A DNA stretch of 64,000 nt from Fidelibacterota bacterium (lineage in GTDB: Bacteria; Fidelibacterota; Marinisomatia; SCGC-AAA003-L08; JACNLC01), in contig JABHXA010000004.1 in assembly GCA_018657495.1 (NCBI GenBank), forward strand, positions 19,086-83,085, read 5' to 3'. A program made the translations under genes and the position numbers. The notes under the pieces are model-generated. The model was given only the letters and a program-made list of their open reading frames with translations. It was not told where the DNA came from and searched no databases. Positions 1 to 8,894 of the stretch are shown in pieces (the stretch's first letter is position 1; every line of letters begins with the position of its first letter).

Positions 1-1
1 A

Positions 2-376
2 CGGGCGAGACGTCATATGGAAAAAGGTCGTATCGTCATTTTTGCAGGCGGAACCGGTAATCCATATTTTACTACTGATACAGCTGCTGTTTTAAGGGCA
101 ATTGAGATGGAAGCCGATATTGTTATAAAAGGTACAAAAGTAGATGGTGTGTATGATTCCGATCCTGTAATCCATGATGACGCTGTAAAATTTGATCATC
201 TTACCTTTAAGGAAGTCCTTGAAAAAGAATTGAGAGTTATGGATATGACTGCAGTAACTTTATGCAAGGAGAATGATCTCCCTATTGTTGTTTTAAACAT
301 GCTTAAACGAGATAATTTCCATGCCCTAATTGAAGGTCGCGAGTGTGGAACAAAAATTTCAAAGGACAAACCATGA
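2..376 (+). CDS. pyrH: UMP kinase, C-terminal part (5' truncated by window edge)
   Basis: This is the last 124 residues of uridylate kinase, which phosphorylates UMP to UDP in pyrimidine nucleotide synthesis in the cytoplasm. The frame is open to the window edge, and the residues before the first ATG (RARRH, then MEKGR) match the family motif in this region, so the ATG at 17 is internal and the gene begins upstream of the window. The family motifs [14 protein letters not shown] and [11 protein letters not shown] are intact. The stop codon overlaps the frr start (ATGA at 373-376), which implies translational coupling. The pyrH-frr order is common in bacteria, usually downstream of rpsB and tsf, which I expect just outside the window. 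Confidence 0.95.
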   Translation, partial: RARRHMEKGRIVIFAGGTGNPYFTTDTAAVLRAIEMEADIVIKGTKVDGVYDSDPVIHDDAVKFDHLTFKEVLEKELRVMDMTAVTLCKENDLPIVVLNMLKRDNFHALIEGRECGTKISKDKP

Positions 377-927
377 TTAACGAACTATTCAAAGATATGC
401 ATAGCAGAATGGAAAAAGCGGTGATGCATTACCGACATGATGTTGCATCTATTCGCACAAGCAGAGCCTCATCTGCTATACTGGATATTGTTAAAGTCGA
501 TTATTATGGCACAATGACACCCTTAAAAAATATGGCATCCATTAGTGTACCAGAACCACAGATGATTGCAATCCAGCCGTTTGATCCATCAAGCCTTGCA
601 GGTATTGAAAAAGCCATAATCGCCAGTGATCTTGGTCTAAATCCAAATAATGATGGTAATATTATCCGCCTCGCGATCCCAACCCTAACCGATGAAAGAA
701 GGGCAGAATTAGTCAAATTGATTCACAATATGATTGAAGAAGGTCGCGTTGCTATACGGAATATCCGTCGGGATATTAACGAGTCATTAAAGAAATCCAA
801 CAAAGAACATGAACTTTCTGATGATAATCTGAAACGAGCATTGGACGATGTACAGGAAATGACCGATAAACATATTAATGAATTGAATGAAATCCAGAAG
901 AAAAAAGAAGAAGAAATATACGAATAA
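373..927 (+). CDS. frr: Ribosome recycling factor
   Basis: Ribosome recycling factor acts with EF-G to split the post-termination 70S ribosome. The protein is 184 residues, the usual family length. The start is taken at 373 (MINELFKDM) because it overlaps the pyrH stop as ATGA; an in-frame ATG at 343 would add ten residues lying inside pyrH and is not typical. Conserved features include the TSRAS segment near residue 30 that begins the first long helix, the YYG and PL motif of the second domain, and the helical C-terminal half with R-D-I-N and K repeats. Expressed together with pyrH. Confidence 0.97.
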   Translation: MINELFKDMHSRMEKAVMHYRHDVASIRTSRASSAILDIVKVDYYGTMTPLKNMASISVPEPQMIAIQPFDPSSLAGIEKAIIASDLGLNPNNDGNIIRLAIPTLTDERRAELVKLIHNMIEEGRVAIRNIRRDINESLKKSNKEHELSDDNLKRALDDVQEMTDKHINELNEIQKKKEEEIYE

Positions 928-935
928 TGATTTCT

Positions 936-1006
936 GCGGATGTAGTTCAATGGTAGAACGAGAGCTTCCCAAGCTTTAGACGAGGGTCCGATTCCCTTCA
1001 TCCGCT
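936..1006 (+). tRNA. tRNA-Gly (anticodon CCC)
   Basis: A 71-nt cloverleaf can be folded. The 7-bp acceptor stem is GCGGATG with CATCCGC. The D arm contains GTTCAATGGTAGAAC. The anticodon stem is AGAGC/GCTTT with loop TTCCCAA, giving anticodon CCC. The T arm is GAGGG-TCCGATT-CCCTT and the discriminator is T. CCA is not encoded. It lies 8 nt after frr and may be co-transcribed with pyrH-frr. Confidence 0.93.
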
Positions 1007-1396
1007 CATCTGTAACCCTCGTTAATAATTTTTGGTTATCAACTGGGATTTATTTTTATTAGACAGAATTTCTAAAAATTACTTCCCAAGTTATACCCTC
1101 ATTATTCTTCTTTAAGGAATATTTATTATTCATCCATTTCTTATCTTTTAAAATAAATGAGACTTCATTAAAACCGAGATATTTTTTAGTAATATTTCTT
1201 ATCTACTTTACAAAATCACTGAATAATAACCAATAACTAAACCATAAATTCATCTTTACTTACCTTTGCCATTTTCTATTTATTATAATTGTTTATGGTT
1301 TCTTTATCCCCCTGTGATACTTTTGTGATACTTGATTTCTAATTTGTGCTGTAAGAAAATATTGAAATTAACTTAATTAGAAAAGGAAAGATAACA
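1007..1396. other. Intergenic region, AT-rich
   Basis: This is 390 nt between tRNA-Gly and the spondin-like gene. No tRNA or strong terminator is seen. On the minus strand a weak reading frame (1059-1253) encodes a protein-like peptide interrupted by one TAG; it is described as a finding. A TGTGATAC pair repeats at about 1312-1340 just upstream of the next gene, of unknown meaning. Confidence 0.5.
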
Positions 1397-2737
1397 ATGA
1401 AACAAAAAATATTAACTCTTGTGATGTTACTCTTGTTGGCTGCCGGCTGCGAGAACAATAATTCAACCAGCCCAAATAATCAGGAGATTACTATGTTCCA
1501 GGTGAATATTGAAAATGTTGCCCCAGTTTATGCATATACTGCAAGTGATGTATTTAACACTCCAGTGGGGACAAGTTCTCCAGCACCAATTGGCCCTGGT
1601 GAGGCATACGAATTCAATTTTAGCGCCGCCCCGGGATCACGTTTGTCATTTGCAACAATGTTTGTCCATTCGAATGATTTATTTTTTGCACCTGCTCAAT
1701 CAGGGATTGAATTGTACGACTCAATGGGGAATCAGAATATCGGTGATGTTACCTCTCAGATAAATTTATGGGATGCTGGAACCGAAGTTAACCAGGAACC
1801 AGGTATTGGAGTCGATCAGGCTCCTCGTCAATCAGGACCAAATAATGGTGCATCTGATTCAAATATGAATGTCCGTTTAGCAATGGATACATATGGAAAT
1901 CTGCCAAGTGTGCATGAAGTAATACAGGTGACTATTCAATCAACATCTCAGACTGGATTTCGAGTAAGAATAGAAAATGTTTCGGATATGTTGACACTTC
2001 AAACTTCAGATGGCAGCAGTCATTCTGTACCTCTTGCGCCTGGAGTTTGGGTAATACATGGTATGGATAATCCGCTGTTCACGTCCGGTATGCCTTTAAG
2101 CGATGAGGGCCTCGAAGCTATTGCTGAGGATGGTAATCCTTCTCTTCTTGGAGATGTGTTAGAAAATGAAACTGGTATCACTCAGATAATCGCTCCTGGA
2201 GTTTGGGCAAATCATACAAATGATAATCCCCTTTTTGTAGATGGAATGCTGGATAACGGTGATGGACTGGAAGCGTTAGCAGAAGATGGTTCTCCTGATG
2301 CACTAAATTCATCGGTAATGTCCATGATGGATGTATTATCAAATGGAATATTTAATACCCCAACAGGTAATTCAAATCCAGGTCCCGTTCTACCAGGTGG
2401 ATCCTATAGTTTCGAATTTGAAGCTGCAGATGGATATTTAAGCTTTGCCACAATGCTTGTTCAAAGTAATGACCTATTCCTATCACCAAATACTATGGGT
2501 ATCCAGTTATTTAATAATAGCGGGACAGCAATAAATGGTGATATTACACATCTATTATCCATTTGGGATGCAGGTACTGAAGTAAATGAAGAACCAGGTA
2601 TTGGATTGTATCAGGCACCCCGTCAAAGTGGACCCGATATGGGATTAGACGAAAATGGAAATGTTAGACTGGTCAATGACATGTTTAATTATCCAGATTT
2701 GTCAAATATTATCCGTGTTACAATATCAGGGATGTAA
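1397..2737 (+). CDS. Spondin-domain lipoprotein with internal duplications
   Basis: A 446-residue exported lipoprotein. The signal peptide ends in the lipobox LAAGC, with the acylated Cys at residue 18. The mature protein contains Spondin_N-type sequence: a first copy (about 33-190) with FNTPVG, LSFATMFVHSNDLFFAP, NLWDAGTEVNQEPG and QAPRQSG motifs, and a second copy of the same motifs near the C terminus (about 310-446). Between them lie two copies of a roughly 38-residue unit beginning APGVW and ending EDG-P. Spondin_N domains in bacteria are surface proteins of unknown role; in eukaryotes they bind extracellular matrix. It is preceded by an AAAAGGAAAG ribosome site. Probably a cell-surface protein; function unknown. 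Confidence 0.85.
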   Translation: MKQKILTLVMLLLLAAGCENNNSTSPNNQEITMFQVNIENVAPVYAYTASDVFNTPVGTSSPAPIGPGEAYEFNFSAAPGSRLSFATMFVHSNDLFFAPAQSGIELYDSMGNQNIGDVTSQINLWDAGTEVNQEPGIGVDQAPRQSGPNNGASDSNMNVRLAMDTYGNLPSVHEVIQVTIQSTSQTGFRVRIENVSDMLTLQTSDGSSHSVPLAPGVWVIHGMDNPLFTSGMPLSDEGLEAIAEDGNPSLLGDVLENETGITQIIAPGVWANHTNDNPLFVDGMLDNGDGLEALAEDGSPDALNSSVMSMMDVLSNGIFNTPTGNSNPGPVLPGGSYSFEFEAADGYLSFATMLVQSNDLFLSPNTMGIQLFNNSGTAINGDITHLLSIWDAGTEVNEEPGIGLYQAPRQSGPDMGLDENGNVRLVNDMFNYPDLSNIIRVTISGM

Positions 2738-2747
2738 TCGAAATACT

Positions 2748-2808
2748 AATATCAATAGCTGCGTCAGGGGTGAGGAAAGACTGAACTCCTGTCACAGCTA
2801 TTGATATT
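2748..2808. repeat. Long inverted repeat (hairpin) upstream of msrB
   Basis: Arms at 2748-2761 and 2795-2808 are perfectly complementary over 14 bp. After a 3x3 internal loop, the inner CAGGGG and CTCCTG can pair for six more (one G-T). No T-tract follows, so it does not look like an intrinsic terminator. It ends 2 nt before the purine-rich ribosome site of the next gene. Confidence 0.75.
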
Positions 2809-2821
2809 GAAAGGCGAAAAT

Positions 2822-3439
2822 ATGAAGTATAATGGAAATCAAAAATCAATAATAGTATTAATATTTTTACTAACGACATTTTGCCTATTTGCCAATCAAA
2901 AATATAATAAGGAGTCGATAGACTCATCAGGATATAGAAAAGATACGATTAGAGAAGAATCTCAGCATATTCACAGAAATTCCACTTCAGGCAAAAATTA
3001 TTCATTTAATTCCATCGATAAAAAATCTCGAGTAATTGAATTAACAAAGTTGCAATATGAGGTAACCCAAAACAATGCCACAGAGAGGCCCTTTAATAAT
3101 GAATATTGGGATAATAATAGGCAGGGAATTTATGTGGATATTGTAAGCGGGGAACCCTTATTCTGTTCACTTGACAAATTCAAATCAGGCACTGGCTGGC
3201 CAAGTTTTAAAAGGCCTATATCAGATGGAAATATTATTGATGTTGAAGACAGGAAATTCTTTATTTCTCGAACAGAAGTTCGCAGTAGTTTGGGAGATTC
3301 CCACCTCGGTCATGTTTTTAAAGATGGTCCGGCACCAACGGGATTGCGCTATTGCATTAACTCGGCTGCCTTGAGATTTATCCCACAATCAGATTTACAA
3401 TTTGAAGGTTATGGTGAGTTTATTCAATTATTTGAGTAG
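2822..3439 (+). CDS. msrB: Secreted peptide methionine (R)-S-oxide reductase
   Basis: MsrB reduces the R epimer of methionine sulfoxide in proteins. The start is set at 2822 because AAAGGCG precedes it and the N terminus ([17 protein letters not shown]) is a signal peptide; an upstream TTG at 2801 falls inside the hairpin. This puts the enzyme in the envelope. The MsrB domain is about residues 75-205, with [22 protein letters not shown] and INSAALRF motifs; the Cys in RYC is the catalytic residue. The two CxxC zinc pairs of E. coli MsrB are absent (YVDIVSGEP and SSLGDS replace them), as in the zinc-free type. The usual second Cys in CGWPSF is Thr here, but a Cys sits earlier in LFCS and may resolve the disulfide. 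Confidence 0.93.
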   Translation: MKYNGNQKSIIVLIFLLTTFCLFANQKYNKESIDSSGYRKDTIREESQHIHRNSTSGKNYSFNSIDKKSRVIELTKLQYEVTQNNATERPFNNEYWDNNRQGIYVDIVSGEPLFCSLDKFKSGTGWPSFKRPISDGNIIDVEDRKFFISRTEVRSSLGDSHLGHVFKDGPAPTGLRYCINSAALRFIPQSDLQFEGYGEFIQLFE

Positions 3440-3546
3440 AAATTCAATTGGCCATCGAACAGGGTTGGATCGGATTCAATAAAACTGGTATTTTCTCGAA
3501 TGTTTAAAAAGCGTATTCATTATAATAATCACTCAGGTTTTCAAAT

Positions 3547-4278
3547 ATGTCATACAAAATAACCCAAAGAAATGTATTGATCATTGAAGATGATCCTGAA
3601 ATTTCAAATTTATTAGAAATACATCTTGCCGATATGGAATGCAAAAATGTCGTAGCAAGCAATGGCATGAAAGGTCTCAAACTTGCTGTAAATGGGGAAT
3701 GGTCTCTGATAATTTTGGATATCATGCTTCCAGGATTGAATGGATTCGACGTTTGTAAAGGCATCCGTGAAAAAGATAAAAAAACGCCCATTTTAATGCT
3801 CACCTCAAAAGCAGAAGAATTAGATAAAGTATTGGGGCTGGAGTTAGGTGCCGATGATTATCTGACCAAACCATTTAGTATCCGGGAGCTTATTGCCCGT
3901 ATCAAGGCGATTTTTAGAAGAGCGGAGTTAGCAAAAAATGAAAAGGATGAGGACATTGTTAAAAAAATAACCTTTGGTGATCTCGTCATTGATTTAGCAT
4001 ATCGACAGGTCAAAAAGGCTGGTAAAATTTTGGATCTCACTGTCAAAGAATTTGAGCTTTTAAAATTGCTAGCTGAGAAACCTGGACTCACTTTTAGTCG
4101 TCAGCAACTATTGGATATCATTTGGGGTTATCAATTTTCCGGTTATGAACATACCGTAAACACTCATATTAACCGACTGAGAAATAAAATAGAAAGTGAT
4201 CCAGCCAATCCAGATTTTATTCTCACGGTATGGGGTGTTGGATATCGATTAAGCAATCCTGAAAGTGAAGAAGTATGA
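3547..4278 (+). CDS. OmpR-family response regulator
   Basis: A 243-residue DNA-binding response regulator. The receiver domain (about 9-122) has acidic residues E15/D16, phospho-acceptor D58 in LDIMLPG, T86 and K108 (TKPF). The C-terminal winged-helix domain (about 145-238) ends with the family pattern HTVNTHINRLRNKIE followed by TVWGVGYRL. The stop overlaps the start of the downstream kinase gene (ATGA at 4275-4278), so the pair is translationally coupled. The signal and target genes cannot be read from the sequence. Confidence 0.95.
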   Translation: MSYKITQRNVLIIEDDPEISNLLEIHLADMECKNVVASNGMKGLKLAVNGEWSLIILDIMLPGLNGFDVCKGIREKDKKTPILMLTSKAEELDKVLGLELGADDYLTKPFSIRELIARIKAIFRRAELAKNEKDEDIVKKITFGDLVIDLAYRQVKKAGKILDLTVKEFELLKLLAEKPGLTFSRQQLLDIIWGYQFSGYEHTVNTHINRLRNKIESDPANPDFILTVWGVGYRLSNPESEEV

Positions 4279-5750
4279 AGAATTTCATTAGATCATTTTA
4301 TTTCAAACTGGCAGTTGTTTTCCTCGGTGTCCTCTTGATTATGACATCCATTCAAATATTAATGAGCCTCAAGTTAACGTCACGTTTCATCAATAAAGTG
4401 GATCAGCAGTTGAATATAAATCTCGCCAGAGATATGGCCATTGAATTGGATCCACTTTTTAAAGAAGCAGACTTTAACTGGGATAAAATTGGTGAACGAA
4501 TCCACTATATGATGGTCATTAATCCAAAGATTGAAATTTATGTATTGAATGATACGGGGAAAATATTAGTGTTCTTTGCAGAACCTGGTAAAAAGATGAA
4601 TGCAGATTATGTGGATCTTGATCCTGTTGAAATCTTTCTGAAAGAAAATTCTATTCTTCCCATTTTAGGATTTGATCCGAGAAACCCTTCTGAACGAAAA
4701 CCCTTTTCCGCCACCAGAATGAAATTAAACAATGGTGCAGCCGGATATTTATATATAATTATTGGCAGTGAACAATATGATCAAGTCACTGCGTTATTCA
4801 GAGAGAATTTTATCTTACGGACCCTCATTTTAGGTCTTGTAATATCAGCAATTTTTGCGGCCACATTAGGACTCATTTTATTTGCCAGATTGACCCGTCG
4901 AATTCGGACATTGTCGCAATTTGTAAGTGATTTTGAGCAAGAGAATTATTCATCTCGTATTCCTACCAGTTCTCCGGATGAAATTGGTAAACTTGGTAAT
5001 ACCTTTAATTCAATGGCAGATCGAATTGTGAGCAGTATTGATGAATTAAAGAATACAGATATTCTCAGGCGTGAACTAATTGCAAATGTTTCTCATGATT
5101 TAAGAAGTCCCCTGGCATCAATCCAAGGATATATCGAAACGATTCAGATAAAAGAAGATACACTATCCAATGAAGATAGAAATAAATATTTAGACATTAT
5201 CCTTAACAGTACAATTTCATTAAATCTACTTGTTCATGAGTTATTTGATTTATCAAAACTTGAAGCCAAACAGGTAGAGCCTAACATGGAAAATCTCTCT
5301 ATTGGGGAGCTTGTTAATGACATCGTTATAAAATACAATGTACAGGCAAAAAAACGACAGACTGTGCTGAGGGCAGAAATCGATCTTGATCCTGCTGGAA
5401 TAATTCAAGCTGATATTGGTTTACTGGAAAGAGCCTTGTCAAATCTAATTATTAATGCCATTGAACATACACCTGAAAATGGATTAATCACCGTAGCTGT
5501 TAATCGATCCATATCAAATAAAATTGAAATTTCCATTAGTGATACCGGACCTGGTATACCGGAAGAAGATTTGTCAAATATTTTTGAACGTTACTTTCAC
5601 GGTAGTCGCAATTATAAACAAAAAACAGCAAGTACTGGGTTGGGGCTGCCAATTGCAATCAAGATTATTGAATTACATAACAGTACAATCAATGTTAAAA
5701 ATCAAAAAGAAGGCGGCGCTGTATTTACTATTGAGTTGACAGAATTGTAA
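4275..5750 (+). CDS. Membrane sensor histidine kinase, partner of the upstream regulator
   Basis: A 491-residue kinase of the EnvZ/PhoR-like class. TM1 is about residues 12-34 and TM2 about 178-202, enclosing a periplasmic sensor domain of roughly 140 residues. A HAMP linker follows (about 200-255). The HisKA motif NVSHDLRSPLAS carries H274. The ATPase domain (about 375-490) shows the N box NLIINAIEHTP, the DTGPGIP G1 box, an FERYFHG F box and the GLGLPIA G2 box, so all catalytic elements are present. It overlaps the regulator gene by 4 nt. No clear terminator separates it from the convergent gene downstream. Confidence 0.95.
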   Translation: MKNFIRSFYFKLAVVFLGVLLIMTSIQILMSLKLTSRFINKVDQQLNINLARDMAIELDPLFKEADFNWDKIGERIHYMMVINPKIEIYVLNDTGKILVFFAEPGKKMNADYVDLDPVEIFLKENSILPILGFDPRNPSERKPFSATRMKLNNGAAGYLYIIIGSEQYDQVTALFRENFILRTLILGLVISAIFAATLGLILFARLTRRIRTLSQFVSDFEQENYSSRIPTSSPDEIGKLGNTFNSMADRIVSSIDELKNTDILRRELIANVSHDLRSPLASIQGYIETIQIKEDTLSNEDRNKYLDIILNSTISLNLLVHELFDLSKLEAKQVEPNMENLSIGELVNDIVIKYNVQAKKRQTVLRAEIDLDPAGIIQADIGLLERALSNLIINAIEHTPENGLITVAVNRSISNKIEISISDTGPGIPEEDLSNIFERYFHGSRNYKQKTASTGLGLPIAIKIIELHNSTINVKNQKEGGAVFTIELTEL

Positions 5751-5823
5751 TTTTGTTTTTTAGCAATATCGATTGTTATAATCTTATATTCAAATTATTA
5801 TTGAGATGATATATTTAATCAGA

Positions 5824-6627
5824 TCATTGATTTGGTAACTTGGTATAATCAATCTCTGAGCCTAATACACTATGAGGGATGAGATAGATAGCAAGTAGGA
5901 CAATTGCTGCAGTTATGGGCCAGAATCGAGATATAGAATCCTTTCGTGTTCTCCAAAATGCAATGACCCAAAAAATCATCGCAATCAATGTTTTATTATC
6001 TGTTAAATCATACCCAAATGGCCATCCTGTCCAAAATGCACCAAATGCAAATTTTTGAACAATCGGACCTAAAATTATTCCACCAATAAATAAAAACAAT
6101 ACGGTCATTTGTGTCTGGGTGGCAATCTTAGGGCCATCGATAATTGCTTCAACACCCGTACGACTGGCGAATAACATGGCTAGAAACATGAAAAAGATGT
6201 GGGGGATGAGAAAATATGCCGGCACGGCACCTTTATAACGAGCGATAACCGGTTCTTTAGTCAGGGATTTTAAATTCTCCAGATTTGTGCCCAAATAGAC
6301 TTCATATATCAATTTACCAGCAGGAGGCTGAGAAGGCATAGTGGTTGAAAGCAGAATTCCATCCCTTTTAAGTGATTTTATCGTCCAATCATCATGACTT
6401 TTAAATCTCTTAAATTTTATCTGTCCTATTATATTTGGATCGGCAGCTTCAAAACTAATTGGCATATCAATCCCTGAATTATAACTGCGTAAAAGTTTAA
6501 ACTTAATTTCCTGTTCGATAAGATTTACAGTGCCGCGAACAGGGTATGTTGGTCCTGTGGTTTTCTGGTAATAAGCAATAACGATAGTAAAGAGAACTGT
6601 GGCAATCCATAATAGTGTTGATTTCAT
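5824..6627 (-). CDS. Multi-pass membrane protein of unknown function
   Basis: A 267-residue protein starting at MKSTLLW; a longer frame to 6705 adds an unlikely basic N terminus. It has an N-terminal TM segment, then a periplasm-like region of about 130 residues, then four or five hydrophobic segments (about 145-165, 185-205, 222-240, 248-262). The C-terminal membrane half includes GGIILGPIVQKFAFGAFWTG and DLTDNKTLIAMIFWVIAFW. I do not recognise the family with confidence. The order, an exported beta-rich part followed by a membrane bundle, suggests an envelope protein. It is convergent with the histidine kinase gene. Confidence 0.75.
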   Translation of the reverse strand: MKSTLLWIATVLFTIVIAYYQKTTGPTYPVRGTVNLIEQEIKFKLLRSYNSGIDMPISFEAADPNIIGQIKFKRFKSHDDWTIKSLKRDGILLSTTMPSQPPAGKLIYEVYLGTNLENLKSLTKEPVIARYKGAVPAYFLIPHIFFMFLAMLFASRTGVEAIIDGPKIATQTQMTVLFLFIGGIILGPIVQKFAFGAFWTGWPFGYDLTDNKTLIAMIFWVIAFWRTRKDSISRFWPITAAIVLLAIYLIPHSVLGSEIDYTKLPNQ

Positions 6628-6943
6628 TTTATACCTTAGAAATTTAATTAGAATAATTATTAAGAGATTATTATCTCTTATATGCCACCATTGGCAGATG
6701 ATCAAAATTAATTCTATTTATTATAATGGATGAAAGGTTAACAAGGTATAAATAGAAAATTAATCAATCATTCATGAAAATTTTATTATAACAGAATGCA
6801 TCATCGGTAAATAGTTAAACGATCTTGGATGATGTTTATTGTTGTCGGTTTTCTATTGTGTGATAAATATGATTTGATAAAAATATTGGATGCAGAATTC
6901 TATGTACGAAAAAGGCAGGGGGATAATGTTCAATTAGACAAAA
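6628..6943. other. Intergenic region
   Basis: About 316 nt of AT-rich sequence between two minus-strand genes. A plus-strand frame of 53 codons starting near 6829 runs into the antisense of the next gene and is probably chance. No convincing terminator or RNA is seen. Confidence 0.4.
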
Positions 6944-8737
6944 TCATTCTTCCCGTTCTTCTTTTCTCTTGTCCCAATTCCTGCGGTCACTGCCCTTGAT
7001 TCGACTTAATTTATTATCAAGTTCCCGAATACGAGAAGACATTTTCTGCAAGATTCTAAATGCCATTGATGGATCGTCCTGAATCCTTGTAAGTAACATA
7101 CGTTTATCGACGGTGAGTGCTCTGACGTCATCCAGTGCTCTTACTGTAGATGAGCGAACCTCTTTTTCAAAAAGTGCCATCTCACCAAAAAAATCACCCT
7201 TCTTCAAGGTAGCAAGATAAACTTCCTTTTTTCCCTGGATATGTAAAACTTCCACCGATCCGGATTGGATCACAAAAAGACAATCACCTACTTCCCCTTG
7301 GGTAACGATGGCATCGCCCTTTCTATATAACTTCCCTAATTCCTTTGTATCTCTATATGTTTTTCCAGCAGTTGATTTTTTTCCCATTCCAAACATTGCA
7401 GCTCCAATATTGTAAATAAAGTTACCCCAGAATCCGGGTTTTATAGTTCTCAGTAGTATATCCTTATATGGGGCACTACCTGTGAAAGTATCCCATAACA
7501 CCATACTCATAAATCTTTTATTACCTTCAATAAGTTGTTCATTCTGAACCATTCTATGAACACCCTTTTTTAGAAAATTGCTTTTCTGAATGACTGTTGT
7601 CACAACAAAAACCATTTTACCAAGAAAATTGTCAAAATTGAGTTTTTTGCATGTTGGCCAATAATGTTTCTGAAAATCTGACTTGGAAATGCCATGCAGC
7701 ACGGCGGTTGTAGCGGCAGCCTTACCGGCAAAATAGGCTGCACCAATGCCATTTTTATATAATTTAGATACTGCACAGTCACCCATCAGGACTAAACCGT
7801 CACTAAACGGCTGGATTGCACCTGCCATATTAATTTTTGGAAAACATTGGCAGGGATAGAGTTTTGTAATATCCCATTCAGGTGGGAAACAGTTTTTTAC
7901 AGCTGGGGACTCCAAAATAGTTTGTACCAGTTTTTTATCGATATCTTTTCCAAGCATGACAAAGGTGACATAATCTCCCTTGGGGATGAGAGCTGCAAAT
8001 TTAATTCTGGGAATATCCAATAAAAATACATGCATTGAAGTGCCAAATAATCGATGAATTTCTTCAGCTCCTAAATGAAATTCGCAAATAAAGGTTTTGG
8101 TAGTTTCCGGTGGGCGAAAATCAAGTTTCAGATTTTCAAATAGTTTTAGGGAATGGGGGTTTAGTCCGACAGCTCCAGCAACTAAATCATAAGTCCCTTC
8201 GGTGCCTTTGATAGTTTGGACAGTATAGCGTCTACCTTCCTTACTGATATTTTTTACGCGCTCTAAAATTATATTAGCGCCTTTGTCATGGGTCATCTCT
8301 TGAAGGAATCGATCAAAACTTGCCCATTCAACACCCTCAGATCCTAATGGTCCAACACCTCGAAACATGGCAGCAATTCTTTTTTCATGAAGCGGAGTCT
8401 CAATTTTTGTAACACCCATCTCAGTATGCATTACATACGAATCTATCCCACGCTGGATAACCTTTTTGGGTATAGTAATTCCCTCTGTTGCTAACATTTG
8501 GACCAACGACTCTGAAACGATGCCACCACAATGATTACATCCTGCCGGACCGGTTTTGGTGAAACTATGTGCCTCAAAGACATCAAGGTGAATTTTTATA
8601 TCGAGGCGTTCGCAAAGATCCAGTAGAAAATAGGTAAAGAAACTACCGGCAGGTCCTCCGCCAATAACGGCTACACGTGATCCATTAATTAATTTTAAGG
8701 ACCCTTGTGGAGAAATATTGGAAGATGTCACATGCAT
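6944..8737 (-). CDS. FAD-dependent oxidoreductase (geranylgeranyl reductase-like) fused to a cyclic-nucleotide-binding domain
   Basis: A 597-residue fusion. Residues 20-40 carry a Rossmann FAD motif (VAVIGGGPAGSFF). A Cys-containing segment, AGCNHCGGIV, and a C-terminal FAD motif (SDGLVLMGDCAVSKLYKNGIGAAYFAGKAAA) match the geranylgeranyl reductase/FixC-like superfamily. From about 470 to 585 there is a cNMP-binding fold: YRKGDAIVTQGEVGDCLFVIQSG, then KGDFFGEMALF, then RSSTVRALDD, the normal phosphate-binding cassette with FGEMAL and RSST. Family members reduce isoprenoid or polyunsaturated substrates; the real substrate is unknown. The fusion suggests nucleotide-gated activity. The downstream SRPBCC gene is on the same strand and transcribed first. 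Confidence 0.85.
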   Translation of the reverse strand: MHVTSSNISPQGSLKLINGSRVAVIGGGPAGSFFTYFLLDLCERLDIKIHLDVFEAHSFTKTGPAGCNHCGGIVSESLVQMLATEGITIPKKVIQRGIDSYVMHTEMGVTKIETPLHEKRIAAMFRGVGPLGSEGVEWASFDRFLQEMTHDKGANIILERVKNISKEGRRYTVQTIKGTEGTYDLVAGAVGLNPHSLKLFENLKLDFRPPETTKTFICEFHLGAEEIHRLFGTSMHVFLLDIPRIKFAALIPKGDYVTFVMLGKDIDKKLVQTILESPAVKNCFPPEWDITKLYPCQCFPKINMAGAIQPFSDGLVLMGDCAVSKLYKNGIGAAYFAGKAAATTAVLHGISKSDFQKHYWPTCKKLNFDNFLGKMVFVVTTVIQKSNFLKKGVHRMVQNEQLIEGNKRFMSMVLWDTFTGSAPYKDILLRTIKPGFWGNFIYNIGAAMFGMGKKSTAGKTYRDTKELGKLYRKGDAIVTQGEVGDCLFVIQSGSVEVLHIQGKKEVYLATLKKGDFFGEMALFEKEVRSSTVRALDDVRALTVDKRMLLTRIQDDPSMAFRILQKMSSRIRELDNKLSRIKGSDRRNWDKRKEEREE

Positions 8738-8894
8738 ATATAGATTCTCCGGATATTTTTAAACATCATCTTGTCTGTTTGTATAATTATAACGATTTAG
8801 CGCGAATAATTGAACATGATAAGAATTATGGATAATAAAATTGCTATCATGTTTGAATGGTAAAATTGCCTGTGTACCGGAAAATATTAGAAAT

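Noticed and set aside
6829..6990. A plus-strand 53-codon frame in the gap before the FAD-cNMP gene, ending with Cys-rich residues.
   Set aside because: Its second half is the antisense of the FAD-cNMP gene and it lacks a convincing ribosome site.
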